From contig CBFFRP010000354.1 in the NCBI GenBank assembly GCA_965644295.1, positions 124,001-188,000 on the forward strand: a stretch of DNA of 64,000 nucleotides, written 5' to 3'. Of this stretch, positions 47,025 to 60,491 are shown in pieces. The notes under the pieces are model-generated. The model was not told the DNA's origin and searched no databases. It saw nothing but the letters and a program-made list of their open reading frames with translations. Both the position numbers and the translations under genes were made by a program. This DNA is from Paraphysomonas bandaiensis (lineage: Eukaryota; Chrysophyceae). Each line of letters opens with the position of its first letter. Position 1 is the first letter of the stretch.

Positions 47025-47657
47025 TTTAGTATTAAAGATAATGCATGTATGATTTGTGGTAGCTCTGTTTTGTAACAATAAAAAATATATTGGGGCACAC
47101 ACTCTAATAGCACTGTCGTGTCTTTTTATGCCGTTCATAATAAGAGCAGACAAATGCTTGTTATTAAATTTTTTTGAATGTGGTAGCTTTGCTAACTCGA
47201 AATCAAGAGAGTGAATATATACGCAAGTTCTTTATATCTTAGTATGGAGGCAGTATGATAGTTCAGCGATTATTAATTTTGTCTCTAGTAGTGTTGAATT
47301 ATTCACATTTGGGCCCTGCTATCTTCACTGTAGAAGTAGTTGCATATTTAATATTGGATACGTAAATGACGTACTAGCATGAGAGTACTGAACAACTTTG
47401 TAGGCATTATCTTATTCAATTAAACAAAGAAGTACTAAAATAATCGCTCAGTCATATAAGTAACAAATAGAACTACTCACGTTACAGACTTAGTAATAGT
47501 AAAGTTGTCATGAGTATCATCCTTGATACGACTCCTATTAGAAATACACTAATAGTGAAAAATACCATGACCATATATAAAACAATACACAATATATTAT
47601 ATGAGCGAGCACAGGCTTGTTTCTATACGGATCTACTTTATTATTATTTCACTTAAA
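47025..47657. other. Convergent intergenic region
   Basis: AT-rich spacer between BBIP1 and ENGase 3' ends. It includes AATAAA near 47079, a plausible polyadenylation signal for BBIP1. No gene recognised. Confidence 0.5.
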
Positions 47658-50465
47658 CTAAGAAACCGGGGTGTGTGGGACACATAAAACAACAACTGGG
47701 AGTGGAATCCCACTATCACAGTTATGAAACGGTGCTATCAGGCTGAATGGTTTAATCACACATACATATACATTATACGAAGTTGTTCCCATGCATAATT
47801 CATGGACGGTATGACTGAAGCTATCAGGTATGCAGACTGCAAGTTCATTCGCTCTACTTGTCCCAAGGAGTATGGCATCAACGCAAGTTGAATCATTTTC
47901 TATTTGAAACTTCCCATTTGAAGCTATAAGTATATTATCCAGTACAAAATGGCACTCCCCACTGGGAACAAAATTTTTTGTGTTCAATTTTAGTTGCTCC
48001 ACACATTTTGTTGTCACACGGTGGTTGAATATGCAAAATGCATGCACACCGTCATGTGGAAGTACACGTCCATGAGAACGTAGTTGTACTCCATCCCAAC
48101 GTATTATTGCTTCAATCCTGTGGTGTATACAAGATTAATAGGACGAAAATATCACTAACATATGTACATACCTATTATGCAAAGTACTGTGACATAGGCT
48201 GTTGATAGCAATGTTATCTAACTCAACGCATAAAGGTACAGGCATGTCCAAAACGGAAGAGATTCGAGATAATGAGGCAGAAAAAGACCCCAATAAACAC
48301 ACTCCTGATTCATCCTGCTCACAGTAGGAGTCACATGCAGACACTTGGTATATACGAACTGTATCTACAGATATAACTGCAGTAGTACACTCAGGAGAAG
48401 GAGGTGCTCTAATAACGTGGCTCAATATCAATGACATCGGAAAGTCATATACTATTTCCACCCACTGAAGAGATTCGTACTCATTTATACGTTGGTTTGG
48501 AGAAGATTGGTAACGGCCTGACGCCGTCTTCAAAGGTCCTAACACAGACCTCTGTCCTTTGTTAAATACAAAAGTTGATTCATCACATGCTTCCAATTTT
48601 GCGGACGCTGTGTCTTCTCGTAATATTACTTCAACTTGAAGAGATCGAGTTCCAGAGTCGGCTACCTTTCCCTCGCAGTTCGATGTTTCAAACTCTAGTA
48701 CTATATGCACCGTCAACTGAAACATGTACTTAGAATCGCAAGCTTGAATTACTTTCACTGTAAGAACACTATCATAAATGTTATCCATTGGTTGAAATGA
48801 TGTCATATCAACTGGAATTTGAACAAAGGCATTTGCGCTGCGTGTAAACAAGAGGCATCCCGTACCCTCCCACCCTGTATCATCACAGAGTGATATACCT
48901 CCCCTATCGTTATCACAAATTATCCAGCCCATGTCCTGCATTGAGAGATCGTAAAAAGGGGCTGTGTATTGAACAACTTCTGCAGATGGAATATCCTCAC
49001 ATTGTGTCTGTCCAGGTTGCAGACTTACAGAGGACCAGTGTGAGTGCGGGACGCCATTTACAAAGATACATACACCTGACGACGAAGAAAACAGAGTACT
49101 GTAGTAAATGTATGAAAGACTACTACTAGGACTCTTAGAGGTTTGGGTTTTAGTCCCGGCCAGCCAAGCGTCACGTATCAGGTTCCAAAAGCGAAGACTC
49201 TTATCATAAAAAGCTTTCCGAATAGCTCGATATCTGGACCGTAAGACATAAGAAAAAAACGACAGTAAGTTTACGAAGCACCTTCGACAACTGGTTTGAA
49301 GTAGTGGCTTATTACAACAGGTTTCGTCCGCTTCATCGTAACCAACCTGTGTCTCCAAAATCCAGCCAGGAGCAAATATTGCCACTGAAAATGAACAGCG
49401 TCTCGTTTCACCCGAACAGATGGTGTTGACGCTTGTTGTGCGTTCGAAACGAGGGAGAGATAAGCAATGGATAGCTTCACAGCAGTTAAAACCTCCCCCA
49501 CCAACACACCCACGACCGAACACATCAATTCCGTAGAAGATATCCTCGGGTCTGTCTGATGCTACAAGCATGGAGAGCAAATAGTAGTCATTTCACAGAG
49601 CAAGGAACAGTGGCAATTTAATTACCAGATAGTGCATCAATCGTAGATGAAAGAGACTCATTCTTCCAGGTATAGTTGATGAATATTCCATCACAGCAAT
49701 CGAAGAATGGCTTGTTCAATTGGGTTAAGCCGTCCTGCCACTGTAGCTCCCCTTCCATTGTCACTGCGTCATACCAAATGACCTCTGAAGTCTCCCCACA
49801 TGCCTCTCGCATCTTTTTTGTAAGAATGGATAAAAATATCAGTATATTTTTCACAAGTTCCGGATATGGCAGTGCGTTCTCGATGTTGATTAGCCATCCG
49901 TCCATGCCATTGTCCATCGCCACCGCAACTAGGGCATCAGCAGTAGCAATAGCCGTCTCAGGATTAGAAAATAGAGCCACGCAATTAGCGGTGCCTGTGT
50001 TTGCACTTCTTCATTACCTATAGTGACATAGTATACGAAAGATACCTGCATCCCACTCCGTTATGAACGTTCCAATCACAACCGCATCGTGCCTTCTACA
50101 TGTATTCACCCAAGCTTGCGGCACAATAGTGACCAAGTGGTGACTGAAATAGCAGTATATGTCGACAATATCCCAATCCATTATTTCGAATGCATTATGA
50201 TCATAAATGCTTCCATAATTATACCTGAGGAAACAAAACAGAGTTAGGCAGCAGACTGTATCATACATATATCACATCACCGATCACTGAGGTAGTTACC
50301 ACGCATATCATGACAAACAAGAAGCTGTCTCCTATCCCTTCTACGCCTATTCTGTCGTGATACAAACCGTTTGGTACTGTTTTTTGGTCTATAGCTTAAT
50401 AAATCTTCAACGGAATCTATTGGATTCGTTGTAAAGTTCTGACTAATGCAATCATTTAGTGACAT
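47658..50465 (-). CDS. Endo-beta-N-acetylglucosaminidase (GH85, cytosolic ENGase type)
   Basis: Five exons (50281-50465, 50046-50224, 49626-49994, 48172-49561, 47658-48117) give 860 aa. The N terminus has LLVCHDMRGNYLSDR, then WDIVDIYCYFSHHLVTIVPQ and VVIGTFITEWDAG. The catalytic loop reads DGWLINIENALPYPEL with the Asn-x-Glu pair expected for substrate-assisted catalysis. VIWYDAVTMEGELQWQDGL, CDGIFINYTW and FYGIDVFGRGCVGGGGF follow in family order. The C-terminal half is beta-rich and less conserved. The enzyme cuts the chitobiose core of N-glycans and in animals and plants acts on free oligosaccharides in the cytosol; no signal peptide is visible, which agrees. Somewhat longer than the human protein. 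Confidence 0.94.
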
Positions 50466-50926
50466 GAACAGTGAAATATTGAAACAGTCAGATGAATGTG
50501 ATGATCGTGCTGATAAGTGTATCTAATAGCCCTGGTGCTGGGTGATATTATATATCCACGTACATGTACATGCATGCATCTATACCCACAGGAGACTGAT
50601 ATGCTTCCAACTCCGTCACTTCACTTTCATACTTATACACTTCTTAACACCCCACTAACCGGGTGTGGAGATCCGTATTACCGGGTATATACATACAAGA
50701 ATGAATATACAATGTATACTGATGTATTCTAGTATATTGTCTCATACACTCGTATCAGTAAGATGTCAACACAGTCATATGATGGCAATAAGCTACAAGC
50801 AATTCCAGTCCATGCAAACATATCTTGTGACCTCAACCCGCTCTAGACTATCTATATATGTAAACATACCCGTGGTGACAAGATTAAAGACACTGTGCAA
50901 TACTCACCATATTTAAGTGAAAGGAA
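50466..50926. promoter_or_regulatory. Divergent intergenic region (ENGase / membrane protein)
   Basis: 461-bp 5'-5' interval, the shortest of the divergent set. GTACATGTACATGCATGCAT lies near 50562. No defined promoter motif recognised. Confidence 0.4.
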
Positions 50927-51309
50927 ATGGAGTGGTTGTTAGATAGTAATGTGACAGATATATCAGCTGGGGGGACAGACAGAAGAATAAGCCCCAGTGC
51001 GATCATTACTATTGTTATATTTACTATAATAGCGTGTGGTATATTCTTTGGGGCTGTGTGTTTGCTTGTGAAAGGGAAGAATATCAGTGAGTTATTTGAA
51101 GATAAAATTGAGGATGGTGACTGTGACTGTATCGGTTTTTCGAATCATTCCGACGAATATTTTGGCGATGAGGTACACTTTTACTAATTATAAACGCTTG
51201 TGCTGATGGAATTTTATTACAGGTGCTAGTGAAACAGCAACAACGTTTTGGCGGGAGTATACAGGTTCCAACTATACATAGAAAGCTGAGTGCCAATCCT
51301 ATGGAATAG
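50927..51309 (+). CDS. Small single-pass membrane protein, unknown function
   Basis: Two exons (50927-51172 and 51223-51309) joined by a 50-nt GT-AG intron in phase 0; 110 aa. The N-terminal 24 residues are polar and lack a signal peptide. Residues about 25-47 form one hydrophobic helix (IITIVIFTIIACGIFFGAVC). The following tail is acidic (ELFEDKIEDGDCDC) and the last exon is basic (KQQQRFGGSIQ). No family recognised. The intron that restores an open frame and the divergent position next to ENGase support a real gene. Confidence 0.6.
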
Positions 51310-52087
51310 CTGAAACTTACATGTATTAACGAATTGGTTCACATAATTGTACAGCTATACTCTTTGGTGTGACAATGAAATCATTCCCTTTGAAGAAAAG
51401 GAAACTTTAAACGATAGCGTTTTCATGATAATGTGTTGGCACTATTTTGTTTTCCCTAGTCCGACGATCATGTACATCGTCTATCGAGTCCAACTGACGT
51501 ACCTGTCCGAAATCTTATTCTAATAATTCATTGTATAATTTGTAAAAGAATAGTATACCTTCATCTAATGCGTATTCGTGAGCGTAGTCCGTAGCATTGT
51601 ATGTCGGTTTCGTAATTGCAGTGAGCTCTCATGATTTACAGTTCATAATGTACCACGGTAGTATGTATCAAACTATTTCAAAGGACTATACGTGAGTATG
51701 TAGCATTCATTGAAATATAGAATATAGTAGAATTAAATTGGTTTAAGCATTTTTTCGGGTTCTTGTGTTAGTTATTATTATGTAATACGAATTTGAAGAG
51801 GAAGGACGAGCGGATTCAGCAGAACGAAGTCCACTGAAAGTATACTGCACTCTTATATTATATATACATATTATAGTTTTTAGTGTAATAGCAGAATAAA
51901 ACTCTAAGATAATAGGCACAGCTACTACAGCTACAGGCATAGTTAAATGTCACGAGAATTAAATATCTGTCAGAGCATTACAATGCAGCTCAGTCATTCA
52001 TATCAATTCATGCAGAACGTAATAACTAATCACTAGGTATTTATACTTAATACAACAACACTTCTAATCAACATACACAAAATCTAG
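51310..52087. other. Convergent intergenic region
   Basis: AT-rich spacer between the small membrane protein and rotatin 3' ends. No coding or repeat feature recognised. Confidence 0.5.
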
Positions 52088-55000
52088 TTATTGAATAAGA
52101 TGCTTCAAAGCATTTTGAGCATTAACAACATCTGGCAACTGAATATCTAATATATCAAATTTGTTTATAGCACCATCACCGGTTAACCTTTTCAGAATAG
52201 CCCGCGAGTGTTCTGACGAATGAAGTATTGTCCACAGTGCTGTCAACACAAGCGCCTGTACATCCGTGTCATTGTTCTCTGCACATTTCACGACCGTAGA
52301 TATGACGCCTTCGCAAGCTACATTGGCGTATAGTTTTCTGCTACTCGGTGAGGAGTTCTTCCCCTCAGCACCCAGTCTGCCAATCAGGCGAAGTAGTGAA
52401 CATACAACTCCGGGAGAACCACTAACATAGCGACTGGCCACCCATTCCACAAGTTCCGGTATACTCATCACAGGGTCAAGTCTAGAGATATCACTTTCAG
52501 CTCCTGGTAACCTCCGTGATGAGCACAACGGGGGAGATATGGGAGAAGCCACTGTAGAGGCCGCAGGGCGATCCACAGGGAGTAGACAAGCACAGAGTGC
52601 ATCCAGAAGACCTGCAAGCACTGGTGGAGGTAGTCGGTCGGGAGATGCATTGGTAGATGATAAACTCTCTCGGACAGCTTTTAAGATAGAATTTCCCAGC
52701 ACCAAACGGGCTGTGGATGATCGCCCCTCATTGGTTTGCAGCAGTGCACCCAGCATATAGACGCTTAGCAGCCTATACGAGAGGGTGTTGCTTCTAAGGG
52801 TTGCAGTAGACAAGAGGCGATAAAAAAGGCTGGTACCACCTTCCTCCTCTTCCGTGGAGGAAGTGTTGGGAGAGGCCGAAGGTCGCGAAATGGTAGATAT
52901 ATGAGTAGAGGCTCTTGAAGACGGACAAACCAGAAGGTATCCTTTTCCAGCATGACTACTGCACATAGTACTTATCGCACAGACTGCAGCAGCCCACAAT
53001 TGAGTGACGTTGGGTACCCAAAAGGAACCCGCGTTTCTAAATGGGCTAGCGGGCTTTTGCGTCTCACTTACTCGTCCTATCATAGTCACAAGAGCATTGT
53101 GGACACCTATCGCAGACATATACGAATGCCCCTGGGAAATAAATTATAAGATGGCGTTGAAAAAATAGATCCGGACACACCTGTTCGCACCGTTTCAATA
53201 TACCGACTAGTAAGAGAAGCGATCCCCATAGCTCCAGGGGCGTCGTCACATCCTCACGCTTGCAAGTATTTTTCGAAACACCCTTATTGTACGCTTTCTC
53301 ATTTTCCGGTGTAGAAATTGAGTACCCTCTCACTGCTTTACTCCTGCATATTACAAAAAATAAGAAACGCTGGAATAGACAAAATATTCGATATCATACC
53401 AGAATGGCTCCTTCTCACCCTTTACAGAATTTCGTGATTTCTTCGCTAGCGCAGTGATTGGTGACTTGTTCTGTCGCAGTTTCTTCTCTTTGCTCTTTAT
53501 ATATTTTAGAGGTGAGTTACAGTCAGGATTAAAACATTCTACTGAATTCGACACCGTATCTAGAACTCGCTGAATCATTGGCGACATCGTCTCCTGAGTG
53601 TTTTCGAATTCACTCTGTATCTGCTGGCGCAGCCCTGCAGACCTCTGTAGTAACAAGGAGAGGACCATCCGCACACGACTTTTCATTACAGCGCGACTAT
53701 TAGCATGAAACGTTTCCTCCAATCGCAAACAAATTTTAGTTGTATCAGTGGCTGGAGAGCCGGCGTGACATCCTTCGATGTCCCCACCTAATCCAAGCCC
53801 TTGGCTCCATAATGGCGATGTGACCATCAAGCAACATGCTCGCAGAATAGATGTAACAAGTTGCTCGGCACAGTCCATATAACGAGAAATCTTTTCGGTA
53901 GCTACACTGGGGCCCCAACTCTCGAAAAGCGATAACACGGTATTCATGTGTTGGTTGGCAGTAAACATAATACTACCAGTCACTACAGCCTTGTCACGTA
54001 TCAAGTCACCGATCTCGACCCCCGTAAGCGCTCTTGCTTCAGATCCGTCGGGCATGCGACGCTGTCTGACTTCCAAATCACGCGCAAGCATTACTGAAAA
54101 CAAATCGTAGCATGAACTCACTAGATCTGAATTTGCAAAGAACACTCGGTGTGATGTGTTGTTTGATGCTACTACGTCATTCCAACCACAGGACATTTTT
54201 GGGATACTAGGATATGTAATAGTTCGTGGGTCGGTAAGAATAGAAATGACATTACGGACGATGCTGGTGTGACGTATACAAGTTGAAAACAGCACCCCGC
54301 CTAACTCATGAACACGCTGCAATATTCGGACCGCAACAGTTTTAACTTGAGTAAGAGATTCCATCTGCGCTTCCAGAACATGATTTAGAATGTTATCCGC
54401 CCATCGCCTTATCATACCAGATACCGCTGGGGTTTCCATAAAGTCAGCTTCCAAATATTGCCGAAGTCGTGAACGAGAAGCACATGCCTCAATTAAACAA
54501 GAACCTAGGTCCGGTCGCAATAAACATACAACTTTAGGTAACACCTTCAGTGTTGTCAGCAACCCCAGGAAGCTTTCATTGTGGCAAAGATTATCCACAC
54601 ACATGAGCTGTGCAAGGCATTCCACACCCGCCTCGAGGGCACCACATTCAAGGTTGAAGTCTGACAAAGTAAATGCATCGGCCACATACCCGAGGAGCAC
54701 GCCAAAGTGGGGAGCCTCATTGGACACAGGGGAGGTGTTTGCCGACACAACAACCATATGGGTATAAATCCGTGCCGCTAGGGAACGAACTGTCAGGCAC
54801 TCCGTTGAATCCAAAAGTAAATGACGCACAATGCCAATCAGAGATGTGTTGCTGGTGTCATAACTACCCTCTCCTGAACATGCAGTCTCATGGGTTACAG
54901 AATAATACACTAAACTGAGGGCTACAGCTTTTACAGCAGATCTCCTGTCATGTAAATAACGCAGAATCCAGTCACATCTCCAGCACTTGAAGCAAGTGCA

Positions 55001-58000
55001 TTCAGTGCATTCAGAGGAGGTTGTTTGCCCATCATTAATACGAAGAATTCCCTTAATACAGAGAGAAAGTAGTATTCGTAGGGATCCCAGAAGTGCAGTG
55101 GAACCTCTCATTGAATCCGGTGAACGCATAAGTCGTGCACAACGGAGTATCCTGTCTACGCTGGACTTGTCAGAGTGTAATGCAACACCGGACAACTGTT
55201 CCAAGGTGGATACATATGAACTCGAAGTTGGGCAAAAAATATCTTCAAGGGCTACATTCAAGCTCTCCCCCATGTCCGATAGAGCGATAATCTGATTCAG
55301 GCAATCTGCGGCAACCTGACGAATGTAGGAAGGAGAGTTCTCATCAACTAAAAGAGCAGCCAGTGCAATACAGGCAGGTTGTGCTACACACATTTCCAAT
55401 TCAACCCCCTCCACAGGAGATACTTTGACATCCCGTACGGCGTCTGCTAAAAGATTCAATAGCTCATACTGACAAATAAGTTTGCATGCATGGGGTACAG
55501 CTGACTCTCCGTTACCCGAGAATCCGATTCGCGGAGTCACAGAGTTCGCTGTACGTGTGTAGGAGAGGCGCTGGTCAATAGGGCAAAGCAGTGGCAGCAG
55601 AGGTCCAGTCACGGATTTTAAAATATCACTCAAAAAGGTAATACGGCGGTGAGTGTGATCGCAAGTGCATTCAAGAGTGAATCGACCCTTGGACAGTATC
55701 ACGCGGAGTGTACGAATCGTCTCAATAAATACCTCACAGTCTTTCCTTGAAAGCGGCAAAACCTGTAACACGTTAGGTGCAACATATTCCGTTGAGAAGA
55801 TACTTACTGTTATAACTTTCTTGAGACCCAACAACACGTTCTCCTCGTAGAAAAAAGCGGACATGTTGGGAACAAGTTCAACAACTGTAGCACAAAGGTC
55901 TACACTTTCAACAAACTGAGAGTGCTTCCTTGAGGCAGATATTTGACGACACACACTTTTCGCCATGGCACACATATCACCCCTACAATTTATTTAAACA
56001 TGCCAAGAATTCGCTACACACAATCACCTCATTCCATCTTTTGTGATACTAAGCCACTCCAAATTCTTCGGTACGCCGCTGTGGTTAAGTGCCACACAGC
56101 TCATACGAATTATAATGTCAACTGCAGCATACTGCGGTATTGATTCACGAAAAGACATAGTAGTCACAGAGCGGGTCGAGATATTTCCGACACCTAAGAA
56201 GTCTGACCACATAAATCTCGGTACCAAAACAAGCCTACTGTCCCTATGTGAAGTGTAGGCCACTTTAATTTTCCAGTTCTGGTGCAGTTCAGTCCACATC
56301 GAAGGGTGACTCACACCAAACGCCCATACTGACAGAATTTTGAAGCATATTATTCGGAATAGGTCGAATGGCTGCATATTTTTCCCAATTCTTAGACTCA
56401 ACGTATCACCACGCTCTGAACTTGAGTCGATAGCACCACAGAGAATAAAAACTGCACTGATGTACTCGGCCCCTTCCTCATCTCTCGGAATATATGAAAG
56501 GGCAGTCCGCACAGCAGGTACGTCACGTGCAATGCTTTCGAAAAGAATTGCACATTGAACGATGAAACTTGAATCGTCCATATTGCTGCTACTGCCTGCC
56601 CAGTCAAACGAACTCACTCGATGCGCAACCGCTCTCGCAGTCTGTAGGCACCAGTCATCGTCAATAGTACTCAACAGATCGGTATCCTTGGCAACCATGG
56701 TGTTAAGCTGCTGCAGTGCGCTCGATCTAATCTGTAAATCGCAGTCACCAAATGCAATTGAAACCAGTTTGCGTACGTCTTGATGAGTGAACGCAGAAAC
56801 TGTCTTACCCAGAGGGGATGACTGTCTATCTGGACTCACATCCGACGCGCACTCCGACCAAGACTTAAGTGGAACTGTATCAATGTAATCAACAAAATTT
56901 ATGCGTTTCTCAGTCCCAACTGTAGATGACATCAAATCTAGTTCATGTCTAATCTTCATAAAAGCTTCACGTCTGATAGATTCCATCCTGTGGAAGAGTC
57001 CAAGAACAAGGCTGTGCATATACTTTTGCCGTACAAAGTGGTTGGAACTAACAGCGCACAGTTCCTGAAACTACAATTAAATGCATAAAGACCCACGAAC
57101 CATCATACCTCTAGTTTTAAAGCAAAAGATGTCACCGAGTTGACTGTATCACAACTGGTATTCCCACTGTCTAATCTCCACACGATGGTCTTCAGTACAC
57201 CAAGTAGCAGGCACCACTCACTTAAATTGTGTTCAGGAAAACCGTCGTCCTCGCCGCAGTCGAGGCACTCCAAGTCCTGTTGTGCCACCTCCAGCATCAC
57301 CCCCACCAGCTGAAGAGCAAACGAATCTCCTAGTTCGACAGATTCTGTCACACTCATCAGGAGGGTATAGAGCACATCAGGGCGAAGTAGGCCACACAGG
57401 AGGACATCCCGGACACCCGACTCGAGAGTGGAAACTTTGTGGCACGATGTGTACGCTTTCATTTGTACTTTGCTCATAATCTCGGTAGTAGGTCCTGAAT
57501 CAGGGATAATATCGAGAAACAGCGCAAGGGAGGTAGCAGCCATCATGGACCAACGATGAGGAAGAGCAAAGAGAGCTAGGATACATGCAACGAATTCGTC
57601 TGCAACAGATTCAGAAACGTTATCGTCCGCAAGATGTGCAGCACAGTAAGCTACCGTTACTGCCGACAAAGTGTTTGCAGTATCATCTTGTTCGTATGAA
57701 TCCATTTCTTGTCCATTCTCCTGGAGACAGGATATGACAAACCAAATGAGCTCTAAAATGCGTGTAGAGGTCACAAAAGAATCGTCAGAGGGCGCTGGGC
57801 CAACACAGAGCTCAGATATGGCAGCACGACAAGTCCTTTTCAATTGAAATTCGTTGTAAAAGTCTGGGGATACAGCCTTGAGCATTTCACCGATACGGCT
57901 GCAGTTAGAAAATAACGATGAGAATGAGTCACACGTAACCATTTTCATCATAGCGGACACGACTGCGGGCCCGAGAACGAGGTGATTGTTACTACTATTG

Positions 58001-59717
58001 TCATCGTCGTCGCTGGAAATAGGTGCACTTTCTGAACTCACTAAAATGAAGGACGGTGGGACAGCAAGAAGAATTTCGTATAAAACAACAATGGTGCAAG
58101 AGTGAGCGCACAACATGTGGTAGTTTACTCTCTCGTCATCATCTAATGGACTATCTAGTCCACGCAAGGTACAGTCATCATCAAAGACAGTCTTGATATT
58201 CATGCCACTCAGTATCTGCCACAATCATCACACATAAATTAAAACGAGGAATGTACGTTGCCACCTGCTGCATACGACTCAGTAAGTGCTGAAGTCTGAG
58301 GCGCGAAGCTCCCCAATCCTCCTGATTTTCATTCATATCACGAGCATTGACAGGACAGGCTATAAAAGGTACGGCCTCTCTAACAAGCGCAAGCACCCCT
58401 GAAGCAAGAGTGAGCGATATGCTCACATAGCAACAAAATATGTACAAAATACCAGTAGCAGTAGTCCGGTTATTAGCCCGGAGAAGTGGGAGCGCTGCTG
58501 CTATGCAGGCGAAAGCTAGGCCCTCCACAGATGGGGTGGCGGGAGACGGGGCATTAGACGACTGAGTACGTAACTCCTGGTCCATGGGATATAAGTGCAT
58601 TGGATGTCGCATAGCATATACCGCCTGTGCCTACAGACATCTATTACAACAACGGCGGGGAAAGTCGATACTTTCACCATCTGCGCTGCGACTGGGGTAG
58701 CCTGCTGCGACCTGGAACTTGGAGCGGGTAGGGGGTGACAACACAATGACCCATCCACCATTTGCTTCACAGCATTTTCCATTCCTCTTAGCAAGCAAAT
58801 TAGCCATTGCATGGCTTTCAATGGCGATAGTTGTTCGGCACATGCACCTGCGGCAAAGTTAGACAACTCCAGAGCGGGGGGACGGTGTAAACCTGCATCT
58901 GAAGAGACAGTTGCTAGTCCGATAATATCAAGTATACTCTCCAGGAGCCCAACTCGCTGTAGCACCACACTCACTGGAAAGTCGGCAAGGACTTCAAAGA
59001 CAGTGCTGCAGCAAGATTCATGGTCCATCTTTACTTTCACCTCCACATCAAACAGGAAGTGCTCATCGGAATCGGATAAAAGAAATAGTGGGAATTTCCA
59101 ACCGCATGTCGTTAACTCGCTATACATAATCGACCCAGCATTAGTTTTACACGTCGCATAATTTTGTTGGGTCCAGTGTTCAGTATAGCTCGTTGTTGAG
59201 TCAAATACTGAGCCTTCGACTTGAGAATCGTGCTCCGTTGTGTTGGTGTCATGTTTCCGATCAAGAACTACACTCTCTTCTAAAAAACATATTTCGTCTA
59301 CAACCTGAGTAATGTTTGGGTTATATTGAACAAGTGGTAGTGCATTCGTGAACTTACTCTGTTTATTCTATTGAGAACATCATCCCTTAAATCATCTTGT
59401 GCTTGTACACGTTTGGCATGAGAGAGTAAACTATTGAGATCTGATTGGGGAACATATCGCTTGTAGTTGGTAAACACTTCTTGTGCAAGGTCAAACAACA
59501 AAACAAGCAAATCTGGATTTTGTAGACGATCAGACAGGTATGATTCGAGAGATTTGTTAATATGGCCTATACAAGTAGAAGAAATAGTGCTTTCACTTCC
59601 TTCACAATCGTTGAGTAAGCTGGTTCTAACTTTAAATATTAAATTTTTTGCGGCACGAGTTCGAATATTAATGGATGGACTCGATAAATTTTCAAGTAAT
59701 GTCTCGACTCGTGGCAT
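52088..59717 (-). CDS. RTTN: Rotatin-like centriole/cilium protein (RTTN / Ana3 family)
   Basis: Eight exons (59358-59717, 58672-59304, 58265-58630, 57109-58215, 56028-57064, 53400-55982, 53181-53343, 52088-53131) with introns of 41-56 nt, all keeping frame; 2430 aa, near the size of human rotatin (about 2226). The N terminus resembles the rotatin start (ETLLENLSSPSINIRTRAAK). Further on, WKFPLFLLSDSDEHFL and ADFPVSVVLQRVGLLESIL match the rotatin segment with DFPxxxFLQRP. The C terminus has LVLTALWTILHSSEHSRAIL like the family end. The rest is helical ARM/HEAT-type sequence. Rotatin is needed for centriole elongation and ciliary function. An ATG at 59744 would add nine residues. The family call rests on short conserved stretches read by eye. 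Confidence 0.82.
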
Positions 59718-60491
59718 AATACAACAATAGATAATACAAGACACCTATTACAATATCCTTGCCACTTTACACCTTTAATATAAGTACTCACTATCTAAAA
59801 ATGAATCCTTTCCCTTAAGTGATCCATCATATATCAACGATTACAAATTCTATATATAAAACATTCATAATGATAATAAAGTGTTAGTTAGACTCCCTGT
59901 TGGCTATATGGACTTTAACGTGAGAATAGAATCGGATGGGATCAATAAAGTATCAAACATGGCAGCTAAAACCAGTTCAAAATTTGAAACAACATAAAAC
60001 TGAAATTATATACGTCGATTCAAGATTTACCGTATTATTGAGGTTGTGCCGTATAAAAAGTATACTTCAATAAAGAATGCAATGAAAATTTTGTTATTCC
60101 CTGTCGACCCGGTATATAAGGAATACAGTCCTGTATAGCAGTCGAAACGGAACAATCGGCTTGCGTGGTCCACCAGTGAGGATAGTGACGAAATAGTAAT
60201 CCACATACTACTTCACAAAGAACTCTATTTTTTGTTGCTTGCACCACATATTGGAAGAAGATGGGCGTAGGGTGAGGCTTGAACTTTCATAATATTTTTG
60301 AGGCTTCGCTCCTTTTCGACTCTGCTTATGATTCCCCACATACGATCATAGTCAGAATGCAAGGCAATAATAGTCATATATATGTAACCCTGTCATACCA
60401 ATATATCTGAACCACTGCACATATGCTGCAATATTTTCATTAATCATAATCAGTAGCATGCATCACTAAATACATCTACATAAATAAAATT
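59718..60491. promoter_or_regulatory. Divergent intergenic region (rotatin / EEP-like gene)
   Basis: 774-bp 5'-5' interval, AT-rich. An 70-codon minus frame at 60035-60247 has no support. Confidence 0.4.

Noticed and set aside
53028-53075. A GTAAGT...TTTAG intron inside the last rotatin exon
   Set aside because: It would be about 35 nt and not a multiple of three, which breaks the continuing rotatin frame.
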